From assembly GCA_044344715.1 (NCBI GenBank), contig JBIJCI010000037.1, positions 1 through 16,440 of the forward strand: a DNA stretch of 16,440 nucleotides. Reading direction: 5' to 3'. Position numbers and translations under genes: made by a program. The stretch comes from F1-60-MAGs027 sp044344715. Lineage in GTDB: Bacteria; Actinomycetota; Acidimicrobiia; Acidimicrobiales; Ilumatobacteraceae. Below are positions 1-6,942 of this stretch, piece by piece. The notes beneath the pieces were generated by a model, which saw only the letters and a program-made list of their open reading frames with translations, was not told the DNA's origin and ran no database searches. Numbering within the stretch: position 1 is the first letter of the stretch; each line of letters opens with the position of its first letter.

Positions 1-775
1 AACTCGCGGATGACCAGTCTGCGTCCACTGCGAACTTTGCTGCCGCATACGATCCACCCTTCACCACCACACCGCCGACTCCGACGTCGACCACACCACC
101 GAACTCCCGCATCACCCGAGCCGTCATGTCGAGGTACCCGTGGGACACGACCGGACCATCGAGCCGGATCCGCAGACCCCCGAGCAGCGGCGCGATCATC
201 ATGATCGCGGAGATGAACTGGCTCGATACATCGCCCTTCACGAGCAATTCACCGTGCCGGCGCCGCAGGATCCGGCCGTCGCTGGTCGGCGCATCCTCCG
301 GGTCGAAACCCCGAACGGTTACCGGCAGGAATCCGTCCCGCTCCGAATGCAGGTCCGCGCCGAGATTGCGCAGTGTTCGGTGCAGTTCGGCCATTGGCCG
401 TGCCAGCAGTCCCGCCCCTCCGGTGATGGTGGTCCGACCTGGGCACAACACGGCCACTGCCGTAAGGAATCGAGAAGTCGTACCCGCCAGCCCCGCGTCG
501 ATCTCGATGTCGTTGCGGCGCCGGCGGTCGATTGGTCCGATGACATCCACCTTCTCCAGCGAACCGCGCGTGCCCGAATCGATGGAGACTCCGAGTTGCC
601 GAAGTCCGTCCATCATCCGACGCGTGTCGTCACCTCCGGCCACCCCGACGAGCGTGCTCGATCCGGTTGCGAGCGCAGCGCACACAAGGGCCCGATTGCT
701 GACCGACTTCGAGCCAGGCACTTCGACGAGACCGTCGATGGGCCCTGCTCGTACGCCGAAGGCCTCGGTGGTCAC
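1..775 (-). CDS. aroA: 3-phosphoshikimate 1-carboxyvinyltransferase (EPSP synthase), 3' end off the window
   Basis: This enzyme transfers the enolpyruvyl group of PEP to shikimate 3-phosphate, the sixth step of the shikimate pathway, in the cytosol. Translating the minus strand from GTG at 775 gives 258 codons with no stop before the window edge, about 60% of a usual protein of roughly 420-440 residues. The N-terminal signature VPGSKSVSNRAL (about residues 19-30) carries the Lys-Ser that binds substrate and phosphate. LAGTTSRF (about 95-102) matches the family LAGTTxRF motif, and KGDVSSQFISAIMM is the conserved SSQ block binding shikimate phosphate. The start lies 3 bases after the tyrA stop, so the two genes are very probably co-transcribed, which suits their shared role around chorismate. 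No frameshift is visible. The identification is firm; only the C-terminal part is unseen. Confidence 0.95.
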   Translation of the reverse strand, partial: MTTEAFGVRAGPIDGLVEVPGSKSVSNRALVCAALATGSSTLVGVAGGDDTRRMMDGLRQLGVSIDSGTRGSLEKVDVIGPIDRRRRNDIEIDAGLAGTTSRFLTAVAVLCPGRTTITGGAGLLARPMAELHRTLRNLGADLHSERDGFLPVTVRGFDPEDAPTSDGRILRRRHGELLVKGDVSSQFISAIMMIAPLLGGLRIRLDGPVVSHGYLDMTARVMREFGGVVDVGVGGVVVKGGSYAAAKFAVDADWSSAS

Positions 776-778
776 GTG

Positions 779-1837
779 TCAGCCGACCCGGGAGACGACG
801 GGCTTGAAGCCCCGGGCAATCAATCCACCACGAAACACGTCGGTGCTGGCGGCGTCGACGACGAGCACGAGCACACCGCGGTCACCCTCCACCGAATGGC
901 TCACCTCGAAGTTCGCGGTGTTCACGCCGAGCTCTGCAGCCAATGTGAACACCTCGGCGGCTGCACCAGGACGGTCCGGGATCGGAATCCTTACCTCTGC
1001 AACGTCGGTGAGCTCGCGTACCCGGCCGGGGAGGTTGGCGCGCAGGGCACGAGCCTCGGTGAGTTTGGCGAGCAGGGCCGCCGTGTCCGAGCCCCCGACG
1101 ATCCGGCGCATCTCCGAGAGACCATCGATCATCGCATCGATCGCTTCCAGGATCGCGTGCTGATTCTCGCGGCAGATATCCAACCAGATCGACGGGTGCC
1201 CACTGGCGACGCGGGTCATGTCGCGGAAACCGCCGGCTGCCAGTCGCATGACCGCAGCGTGATCATCCGCCCGTGATCTCGCGAGCGAGAGGAGCGTCGC
1301 TGCCGCGAGATGTGGAAGGTGGCTCGTGACGGCGACCAGCTGATCATGACGATCGGCGGGAATGGCAAGCACATCTCCGCCCAATTCACGTACGAGGGCG
1401 GCGATGGTGGAGAAGGCGGTGTCGTCCGTCTTGGAACCCGGACAAAGCACCCAAACGGCGCCTCGGAACATTTCGGCGTCGGCACCGTCGAGCCCCTGCA
1501 GCTCGCTTCCTGCCATCGGATGCCCCCCGACGAAGCGCGGGTCGCTGATGGCCTGCACGATCGGCGATTTCACCGATCCGACGTCGGTCACCAAGCCGTT
1601 GGTTTCACGCAGGAGCCGAAGTGCACCGTCGATCGTTCGGGATACCGGCGTCGCCACGAACGACACGTCGGCAGCGGCATCGGTTCCCACGTCGTCGATG
1701 AGGCCGCGCTGCTTCGCCTCACGTTCCCGCTCGGGGTCCTGATCGGCACCCGACACCGTCCAACCGGCGGCGCGGAGTGCGGCGGCGAGGGAACCGCCGA
1801 TCAATCCAAGACCAAGCACGTTCGCCCGCCGCGTCAC
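779..1837 (-). CDS. tyrA: Prephenate dehydrogenase with C-terminal ACT domain
   Basis: The enzyme oxidatively decarboxylates prephenate to 4-hydroxyphenylpyruvate on the tyrosine pathway, using NAD(P). The 352-residue protein opens with a Rossmann dinucleotide-binding turn GLGLIGGSLA (residues 9-18). It then shows the family motifs TDVGSVK (84-90) and GGHPMAGSE (104-112) and the SHLPH segment (172-176), whose histidines belong to the active site. An ACT domain at about 279-350 (DRPGAAAEVF, then a GVNTANFEVS strand) suggests allosteric control, presumably by tyrosine; that is family knowledge, not seen here. The start is GTG, six bases after the rluB stop, and aroA follows after three bases. 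tyrA beside aroA downstream of rluB fits an scp-rluB-aromatic operon. The minus-strand reading excludes an arogenate versus prephenate decision from sequence alone. Confidence 0.95.
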   Translation of the reverse strand: MTRRANVLGLGLIGGSLAAALRAAGWTVSGADQDPEREREAKQRGLIDDVGTDAAADVSFVATPVSRTIDGALRLLRETNGLVTDVGSVKSPIVQAISDPRFVGGHPMAGSELQGLDGADAEMFRGAVWVLCPGSKTDDTAFSTIAALVRELGGDVLAIPADRHDQLVAVTSHLPHLAAATLLSLARSRADDHAAVMRLAAGGFRDMTRVASGHPSIWLDICRENQHAILEAIDAMIDGLSEMRRIVGGSDTAALLAKLTEARALRANLPGRVRELTDVAEVRIPIPDRPGAAAEVFTLAAELGVNTANFEVSHSVEGDRGVLVLVVDAASTDVFRGGLIARGFKPVVSRVG

Positions 1838-1843
1838 GGCAAT

Positions 1844-2569
1844 TCAGCGTACGGCGAGCGCCCGCACCTCGGTTGGTGTGAGGTGCCGCCACTCCCCGGG
1901 CTTCAATGTCGCGTCGACGATCGGTCCGATCCTCGTTCGCACCAGGCGGTTCACCTCGTGTCCGACGGCGTCGCACATGCGCCGAACCTGACGATGCCGA
2001 CCCTCGTGGATGACGATACGCAGCACTCCGGGTTGAACCTGACCGACCCTTGCCGGAGACGTCGGGCCATCCTCCAGCTGTACGCCCTTGCGGAGCCGGT
2101 TCAACGCCGACTCGGGCACACCTTCGGGCCCACTACGTACGTGCACCAGATACTCCTTCTCGACACCGAAACTCGGATGCGTGAGGTGGTGGGTCAGGTC
2201 GCCGTCGTTGGTGAGGATGATGAGTCCCTCGGAATCCAGATCGAGCCTCCCAACCGGATGAACGCGCGGCTCCTGCGGAACCAGATCGACGACGGTCACG
2301 CGGTCGTGCGTGTCCTTGGCGGTCGTGATGACGTTGTAGGGCTTGTGTAGCAGGTAGTACACGAGGTCGGGTCGAACGCCAACCACGACGTTGTCGACGG
2401 CAATCGCATCCTGCTCGACATCCACACGCCGGCCGAGTTCCGCCACCTCGCCATTGACGGTGACACGCCCTTCGACGATGAGCTGCTCGCACACCCGACG
2501 GCTGCCGAACCCGCGCTGGGCGAGGACTTTCTGCAGCCGCTCACCGGTCGGAAGTTCCCCGCCGTTCAC
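1844..2569 (-). CDS. rluB: RsuA/RluB-family 23S rRNA pseudouridine synthase
   Basis: This enzyme isomerises a uridine in ribosomal RNA to pseudouridine. The 241-residue protein has an S4 RNA-binding domain (about residues 9-56, with GFGSRRVCEQLI and VTVNG). The catalytic domain carries GRLDLDSEGLIILTNDGDL (107-125), where Asp110 is the expected nucleophile. EGRHRQVRRM (189-198) is the conserved family C-terminal motif. By position after scpB it corresponds to the gene usually named rluB in Gram-positive bacteria. Whether it acts on 23S (RluB-like) or 16S (RsuA-like) cannot be proved from sequence, but context favours RluB. The GTG start overlaps the scpB stop by four bases (GTGA), implying translational coupling. 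tyrA follows after six bases. Confidence 0.92.
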   Translation of the reverse strand: MNGGELPTGERLQKVLAQRGFGSRRVCEQLIVEGRVTVNGEVAELGRRVDVEQDAIAVDNVVVGVRPDLVYYLLHKPYNVITTAKDTHDRVTVVDLVPQEPRVHPVGRLDLDSEGLIILTNDGDLTHHLTHPSFGVEKEYLVHVRSGPEGVPESALNRLRKGVQLEDGPTSPARVGQVQPGVLRIVIHEGRHRQVRRMCDAVGHEVNRLVRTRIGPIVDATLKPGEWRHLTPTEVRALAVR

Positions 2570-3165
2570 GGGTTCGCGTCGGGCACTACTCGCAGTCCTG
2601 CCTCGAGCGCTTCGACGACTCCCGCGTTGGGCACGAAATCACTGATCGGGGGCAGGTCGTCGAGCGAGTTGAGACCGAGTCGCTCCAGGAACATCGGCGT
2701 CGTGCCGTACATCACTGCGAGTCCCGGACCGTCGTTGCGCGCCAACTCCGTGACGTATCCGCGTGCCTGCAGCGTACGCAACACCGACTCGGGATCGACG
2801 CCGCGAATGGAGGCGATCTGGGTGCGGGAGATTGGTTGCTTGTACGCGACGATTGCGAGCGTCTCGAGAGCGGCCGACGAGATCCTGGCCTGCTGGCCAT
2901 CGAGGATGAACCGCTCCACGTACGAGGCCACCTCGGGGCGGCTCTGCAGTCGGTAGCCGCCGGCAACCTTCACGAGCTGGAAGCCATGCCCGGCCTCGTC
3001 GTAGGTCGCGGCGAGACGATCGCACAACGCCTCTACGACGTCGACCGGCAGTTCGAGGATCTGAGCCAACAGGTCGCACCCGACGGGTTCCACGGCCACG
3101 ATGAGGATGGCCTCCAATGCGCGCACAACCTCCGGGTCGATGTTGCCGCTCGCTACGTCGTTCAT
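2566..3165 (-). CDS. scpB: Segregation and condensation protein B
   Basis: ScpB is the winged-helix (kite) subunit of the SMC-ScpAB condensin, which compacts and segregates the chromosome. About 199 residues are read from ATG 3165. Two winged-helix halves are recognisable; the second holds the diagnostic block SSAALETLAIVAYKQPISRT followed by QIASIRGVDPESVLRTL. A GAGGGG Shine-Dalgarno lies at about 3172-3177, six bases before this ATG. An in-frame TTG at 3171 would leave no room between Shine-Dalgarno and start, so ATG 3165 is preferred. The gene starts ten bases after the scpA stop and ends in a four-base overlap with rluB, so all three are surely one transcript. The length is normal for the family and no defects are seen. 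Confidence 0.95.
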   Translation of the reverse strand: MNDVASGNIDPEVVRALEAILIVAVEPVGCDLLAQILELPVDVVEALCDRLAATYDEAGHGFQLVKVAGGYRLQSRPEVASYVERFILDGQQARISSAALETLAIVAYKQPISRTQIASIRGVDPESVLRTLQARGYVTELARNDGPGLAVMYGTTPMFLERLGLNSLDDLPPISDFVPNAGVVEALEAGLRVVPDANP

Positions 3166-3175
3166 GCCCAACCCC

Positions 3176-3949
3176 TCATCCGTCGTAGTTGTCTATCTGG
3201 GCGAGATCCTCACCAACCCAGTCGGCATTCCACGACACTGCAATCTCCCCGAACCGTTCAGCCTGCGACAGTTCGACACGACCCTGCTTGAACAACTCCA
3301 GGACGGCAAGGAACCGCACGACAACCTCGATCCGGTCGGAGATTCCGGCGACGAGCTGGCGGAAGGTGGTCGCGCCCTGGCCGGGGAGGGTGCGCACGAG
3401 TTCCTCGAGGGCATCGGCAACGCTGGCCCGAATCGGTGCGACGTGGAACAAGTCGATGGAAACCGGCCCTTTGGGCTCGGTTGCCCGCAGGAATGCGCGC
3501 TGCACCCTGAGCGGAGTCACCCCCTCGAGCAGATCCGGCAACAACGACTCGAACCGCTCGTCGGGTCCGGCACGTCGCGGGTGCGACAATTCCGCCCGTT
3601 CGATGAGGTCCTGCATGACCGCAGAAACGTCCTTGAACGTCTTGCAGTCGAGCAAACGCGCCAGCAGGATGTCGCGCTCCTCCCAAAGGGCCAGCTCTTC
3701 GTCGAGCTCGCCATCGTCGCCAGTGGGCAACAGACGGCGCGCCTTCAGGTCGATGAGCGTCGCCGCAATCAGCAGGAACTCCGTGGCTACCTCCAGATCG
3801 AGAGTCTGCATGCGCTCGATCTCCGCCAGGTAGGCCTCGACGATCCGCGCCAGGGACACCTCGTGAATGTCGACTTCCTCCTGAAGGATGAGGTGCAGGA
3901 GCAGGTCGAACGGCCCCTCGAACACCGGCGTCGACACTGCGTATGGCAT
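3176..3949 (-). CDS. scpA: Segregation and condensation protein A (kleisin)
   Basis: ScpA is the kleisin that bridges the SMC heads and binds an ScpB dimer. The reading frame is open for 58 codons further upstream, but that extension has low complexity and runs into trpS. The conserved family start, FEGPFDLLLHLILQEEVDI, follows just after ATG 3949, so the protein is about 257 residues, normal for the family. TEFLLIAATLIDLKARRLLP (about 56-75) is the typical N-terminal helix that contacts the SMC neck. The C-terminal winged helix includes RFLAVLELFKQGRVELSQ. The start has no Shine-Dalgarno and sits one base after a predicted transcription start, suggesting a leaderless mRNA. The divergent neighbour is trpS, 41 bp away. 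In many actinobacteria a parA-like gene lies just upstream of scpA; none is present here. Confidence 0.95.
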   Translation of the reverse strand: MPYAVSTPVFEGPFDLLLHLILQEEVDIHEVSLARIVEAYLAEIERMQTLDLEVATEFLLIAATLIDLKARRLLPTGDDGELDEELALWEERDILLARLLDCKTFKDVSAVMQDLIERAELSHPRRAGPDERFESLLPDLLEGVTPLRVQRAFLRATEPKGPVSIDLFHVAPIRASVADALEELVRTLPGQGATTFRQLVAGISDRIEVVVRFLAVLELFKQGRVELSQAERFGEIAVSWNADWVGEDLAQIDNYDG

Positions 3950-3962
3950 CCGTACGAGAGTA
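3950..3962 (-). promoter_or_regulatory. Predicted -10 element for scpA, near-leaderless start
   Basis: On the minus strand TACTCT (3962 down to 3957) matches the actinobacterial -10 form TANNNT. Counting the last T as -7 puts +1 at 3950, one base before ATG 3949. There is no Shine-Dalgarno between them. No good TTGACA-like -35 is seen; the -35 position (about 3980-3985) coincides with the -10 of the divergent trpS promoter. Predicted from sequence only. Confidence 0.5.
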
Positions 3963-3978
3963 CCGTCGTGCGCGCGAG

Positions 3979-3990
3979 TAACTTGGGACC
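3979..3990 (+). promoter_or_regulatory. Predicted -10 element for trpS, leaderless start
   Basis: TAACTT at 3979-3984 fits TANNNT and is followed by six bases and then GTG 3991. The standard -10 to +1 distance makes the G of the start codon the first transcribed base. There is therefore no room for a T-box or another 5' leader regulator of trpS. The -35 position (about 3956-3961) overlaps the -10 of scpA on the other strand. Confidence 0.5.
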
Positions 3991-4977
3991 GTGACTCGCG
4001 TACTTTCGTGCATTCAGCCGACCGGTGACGTTCACCTCGGCAACTACCTGGGGGCACTTCGGAACTGGGTGTCGGGACAGCACGAGAACGACGTGTTCCA
4101 CGGGATCGTCGATCTTCACGCACTCACCATCACCGAAACGCCGGGAGTTCTCGGTGAACAAACATTGTCCCTGGCCGCGATGCTCTTTGCAGTCGGGCTC
4201 GACCCGGAGGTTGCAACGGTCTTCGTGCAGAGTCACCTGCCACAGCATTCACAGCTCGCATGGATCATGGAGTGCACCGTGTCGTACGGCGAGTTGAGCC
4301 GAATGACGCAGTTCAAGGACAAAGCCGCCAAGCGCGAGGCGGATTTCGTCTCTGCCGGCCTCTTCACCTATCCGGCGCTGCAGGCGGCCGACATCCTGTT
4401 GTACGACGCCCAGGAGGTTCCGGTGGGCGACGATCAACGACAACACATCGAGATCACCAGGGACATAGCCATCCGGTTCAACCACCGATTCGGTGACACC
4501 TTCGTTCTACCGAAGGCCGTGACGCCTAAGGCCGGTGCACGCGTGATGGACCTCCAGCACCCCGAATCGAAGATGTCGAAGTCCGCGAGCAGTGACACGG
4601 GCATCGTCTACCTTCTCGATGAGCCGGCAGCCATCGAGAAGAAGTTCAAGCGTGCCGTCACCGACAGCGACAACGAGGTGGCGTACGACCGGGAGTCAAA
4701 GCCCGGAGTCGCCAACCTGCTGGAGATCCTCGCGACCGCCAACGGTGGAACACCGGAGTCGGTCGCCCGCAGCTACACGCAGTACGGACCGTTGAAGGCG
4801 GATGCCGGTGCGGCGGTCATCGCGATGTTGGAGCCGATTCGCCGTCGCTACGAGGAGCTCATCGCCGACAGGGCCGAACTGGCGCGCCTGATCCGTCGCG
4901 GCGATGAACGCGCCGAGACGGTTGCGGCTGCAACGCTCGCCCGAGCCCACGCAGCCATCGGCATCCTTCCCCGCTAA
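3991..4977 (+). CDS. trpS: Tryptophanyl-tRNA synthetase
   Basis: This enzyme charges tRNA-Trp with tryptophan using ATP. The 328-residue protein is a standard bacterial class I TrpRS. The HIGH-type motif appears as PTGDVHLGNYLGAL (10-23), and KMSKS lies at 194-198. The segment YPALQAADILLYDAQEVPVG (127-146) is the family tryptophan and ATP pocket, followed by DDQRQHIEITRDIA. The C-terminal helical anticodon-binding domain is present (about 215-328). The start is GTG 3991, with no Shine-Dalgarno but a well-placed -10. It is the only plus-strand gene between 1 and 12824, placed between the xerD/HD end of one minus-strand run and scpA of the next. Its stop is 19 bases from the stop of the convergent HD gene. 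Confidence 0.96.
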   Translation: MTRVLSCIQPTGDVHLGNYLGALRNWVSGQHENDVFHGIVDLHALTITETPGVLGEQTLSLAAMLFAVGLDPEVATVFVQSHLPQHSQLAWIMECTVSYGELSRMTQFKDKAAKREADFVSAGLFTYPALQAADILLYDAQEVPVGDDQRQHIEITRDIAIRFNHRFGDTFVLPKAVTPKAGARVMDLQHPESKMSKSASSDTGIVYLLDEPAAIEKKFKRAVTDSDNEVAYDRESKPGVANLLEILATANGGTPESVARSYTQYGPLKADAGAAVIAMLEPIRRRYEELIADRAELARLIRRGDERAETVAAATLARAHAAIGILPR

Positions 4978-4985
4978 CACCGGGG
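4969..4985. terminator. Small hairpin between convergent trpS and HD gene, weak terminator candidate
   Basis: CCCCG (4969-4973) and CGGGG (4981-4985) can pair as a five-base-pair stem with a seven-base loop that includes the trpS stop codon. No T-run follows on either strand, so intrinsic termination would be poor. The convergent layout makes some shared termination likely, but this hairpin may be chance. Confidence 0.2.
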
Positions 4986-4996
4986 TTCGAAGATTG

Positions 4997-5440
4997 CTAG
5001 ACGTCGTCGGCACGGCGGAGCGCGTCGAGAATCGCTGCATCGCCGTCGTTGCGCAAGAGAGCGACCGTCGTCGCGTGACTGCCTGCCCGTTGGAGCAACT
5101 GGACACCCAGCATTTCGTGCGCGTGGTAGTCGGCGTACCTGCGGGAACGTGGCCCGACGATGGTGGCAAGAACTCGCCCGAACGTCCCGAGACCCGACAC
5201 GGACTTGCCGACGTCATGCAGTAGGGCGGCACGACGTGCCTCCACCGTCGAGGCCGGGAGGATCCGATCGAATCGTTCGAGCACCAGGATCGCATGACGC
5301 TGGTCGGCCCGTGACATTGCAGTGAACAGAGGACGCTCAACCGGCAGCAAGAGGGCGTCTACGATCCGGAGTTCCTCGTCACTGAGCGGTCGGGCAGCCA
5401 CCGACCCGGCGAACCGCTTGGACAGGTGCCACCACTTCAT
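4997..5440 (-). CDS. HD-domain protein, putative metal-dependent phosphohydrolase
   Basis: This small protein of 147 residues is not one I can name. It carries an HD-superfamily pattern: His49 (DQRHAILVL), the His75-Asp76 doublet in AALLHDVGKS, histidines 106 and 108 in YADYHAHEM, and Asp145-Asp146 near the C-terminus as a possible last metal ligand. HD proteins are usually metal-dependent phosphohydrolases acting on nucleotides or cyclic nucleotides; the substrate here is unknown. There is no signal peptide or membrane segment. Its ATG overlaps the xerD stop by four bases (ATGA), and no clear Shine-Dalgarno precedes it, so translation is probably coupled to xerD. It is the last gene of the long minus-strand run and ends 19 bases from the trpS stop. 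Being real is near certain; the function is open. Confidence 0.8.
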   Translation of the reverse strand: MKWWHLSKRFAGSVAARPLSDEELRIVDALLLPVERPLFTAMSRADQRHAILVLERFDRILPASTVEARRAALLHDVGKSVSGLGTFGRVLATIVGPRSRRYADYHAHEMLGVQLLQRAGSHATTVALLRNDGDAAILDALRRADDV

Positions 5441-6351
5441 CGTCGGATTGCCCGCGGATGGGATTCCCGGTAGACACTGACCAGCAAATCATCATCGACC
5501 TTGGTGTAGACCTGCGTGGTGCTCACCGACGCATGTCCGAGCAACTCCTGAACGATCCGTAGGTCAGCACCGTGCACCAGCATGTGCGTGGCGCACGAGT
5601 GGCGCAACGTGTGGGGCGACACGTCCTCCTTGATGCCGGCGAGCGCGGCGTACTTCCTCACGATCGTGAAGGCTGCCTGCCGCGAGAGCCTCGTTCCGTG
5701 CACCCCGAGGAAAACCGCGTCCGAATGGTCGCGGGACTTCCACGATCGAGGAACGAGCATGCCCCGACCACCCGCTTCCAACCACTCCCGCATCGCGCTT
5801 CCCGCACTTCGACCGAACGGAACGATGCGCTCCTTGCTTCCCTTGCCGAAGAGACGCACCAGTGAATCATCGAGGTCGAGATCGCCCATGGAGAGACCAC
5901 AAGCCTCGGAGACACGGGCTCCAGTGGCGTAGAGGAATTCGACCAGGGCCCGATCGCGTCGCGCGAACGAATCATCACCGGTGATCGCGGCGATCAATGC
6001 GGATACGTCGTCCTCCGATAGGGGCTTGGGCAACCCGCTCGGCACCTTCACCCCATCGACGAGCGCGGCAGGATCATCGCCGCGTCCACCCTCCAGGGTG
6101 AGGTACTTGTGCAACATACGAACCGCGGCAAATTGTCGCGCAACGGACCGCGGCGCCTTGCCGTGGCCGCGTATCCAGGCGATGAACGCCTCGACATCAT
6201 CGCTCGACGCCGAAATGGGGTCGACGCCGCGCCCGTCCAGCCACTGCTCATACTCGCGCACGTCACGTCGGTACGCCTCGATCGTGCGTGCGGCCCGGCC
6301 GTGCTCGATCTGGAGCCAGGCGAGGAAACGCTCGGACGGTGCGAGCGACAC
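5437..6351 (-). CDS. xerD: Tyrosine recombinase XerD (chromosome dimer resolution)
   Basis: XerD resolves chromosome dimers at dif, normally together with XerC and FtsK. The 304-residue protein has the N-terminal SAM-like core-binding domain (about 1-90, ending in AAVRMLHKYL) and a C-terminal catalytic domain. All six catalytic residues are visible: Arg146 (ATGARVSEA), Lys170 (FGKGSKER), His247 and Arg250 (HTLRHSCATH), His273 (LLGHASVSTTQ) and Tyr282 (VYTKV). The spacing matches chromosomal Xer recombinases rather than phage integrases. Its place next to a Nudix gene and pyrG is that of the actinobacterial Xer gene, which supports a housekeeping role. The start is GTG 6351, four bases after the Nudix stop. 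A four-base overlap joins it to the HD gene. No att-like repeats were noticed nearby. Confidence 0.93.
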   Translation of the reverse strand: MSLAPSERFLAWLQIEHGRAARTIEAYRRDVREYEQWLDGRGVDPISASSDDVEAFIAWIRGHGKAPRSVARQFAAVRMLHKYLTLEGGRGDDPAALVDGVKVPSGLPKPLSEDDVSALIAAITGDDSFARRDRALVEFLYATGARVSEACGLSMGDLDLDDSLVRLFGKGSKERIVPFGRSAGSAMREWLEAGGRGMLVPRSWKSRDHSDAVFLGVHGTRLSRQAAFTIVRKYAALAGIKEDVSPHTLRHSCATHMLVHGADLRIVQELLGHASVSTTQVYTKVDDDLLVSVYRESHPRAIRR

Positions 6352-6355
6352 GGCG

Positions 6356-6934
6356 TCAGTCCCCGCGCAACATGCGCTCGGCGGCGAGCAATCCGATCAC
6401 CGTCTTGGCGTCATCGATGCGTCCATCGCCCACCATCGCCAGCGCCTCGCTGAGCGGTGGTTCCTCGATGGTCATGTGTCGTTCCTCCGGACCATGGGGA
6501 TCCTTCGGGACGTTACGCAACCCGCGACAGAGGAACAGCTCCACGGTGGAGTTCGAGATACCGGGTGCAGAGACGTGCTTCCCGATACGAATCCAGGTGT
6601 CCGCCCCGAGGCCGACCTCTTCGCGCAGCTCCCGACGTGCCGTCACCAGAGGGTCCTCGCCGTCCTGATCGCGCATGCCGGCCGGCAACTCGAGTGTCAG
6701 CCGGTGCAACGCTGGTCGGTACTGACGCACGAGGACAACCCGGGGGTCTCCCCCGTCGCGCAATGCAACGATGCCCACTGCGCCAGGCGATCGGACGAAG
6801 CTGCGCACGAAGTGTTCCCCATCGGGATCGATGAACTCCCCGCGGACGAGCGACCACATCGCCCAGTCGTGCACCCCATCGATGGATGCGATCCGAAAGC
6901 CTCCGACCGGGGGTTCCCCGGCTTTAGATGTCAC
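6356..6934 (-). CDS. Nudix hydrolase, probable ADP-ribose pyrophosphatase
   Basis: The likely reaction is ADP-ribose to AMP plus ribose 5-phosphate. The 192-residue protein contains a Nudix box from Gly86 to Leu109: G, six residues, E, seven residues, RELREEVGL. The loop after the glycine is one residue longer than the textbook G-x5-E. As I remember it, the M. tuberculosis homologue next to pyrG (Rv1700) has the same length, so this is a family feature rather than a defect. Upstream, AVGIVALRD and VLVRQYRPALHRLTLELPAG are the substrate-binding strands of ADP-ribose pyrophosphatases. Downstream APGISNSTVELFLCRGL is also typical. The start is GTG 6934, eight bases after the pyrG stop. The substrate remains an inference from family and synteny. 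Confidence 0.88.
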   Translation of the reverse strand: MTSKAGEPPVGGFRIASIDGVHDWAMWSLVRGEFIDPDGEHFVRSFVRSPGAVGIVALRDGGDPRVVLVRQYRPALHRLTLELPAGMRDQDGEDPLVTARRELREEVGLGADTWIRIGKHVSAPGISNSTVELFLCRGLRNVPKDPHGPEERHMTIEEPPLSEALAMVGDGRIDDAKTVIGLLAAERMLRGD

Positions 6935-6942
6935 GACGCGTC

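Noticed and set aside
126..1276. Long plus-strand open frames (345 and 378 codons) opposite aroA and tyrA
   Set aside because: They are low-complexity Arg/Ser/Pro-rich products antisense to clearly conserved aroA and tyrA; expected in GC-rich DNA.
3950..3990. T-box or other leader regulator of trpS
   Set aside because: Only 41 bases separate trpS from scpA and the predicted transcript starts at the GTG, so there is no room for a leader.
3950..4123. 58-codon upstream extension of scpA
   Set aside because: It overlaps trpS, lacks conservation features, and the family N-terminus begins right at ATG 3949.
5437..6351. Phage integrase or integrative element at the tyrosine recombinase
   Set aside because: Catalytic spacing and neighbours match the chromosomal Xer gene. 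No tRNA, att repeats or phage genes are near.
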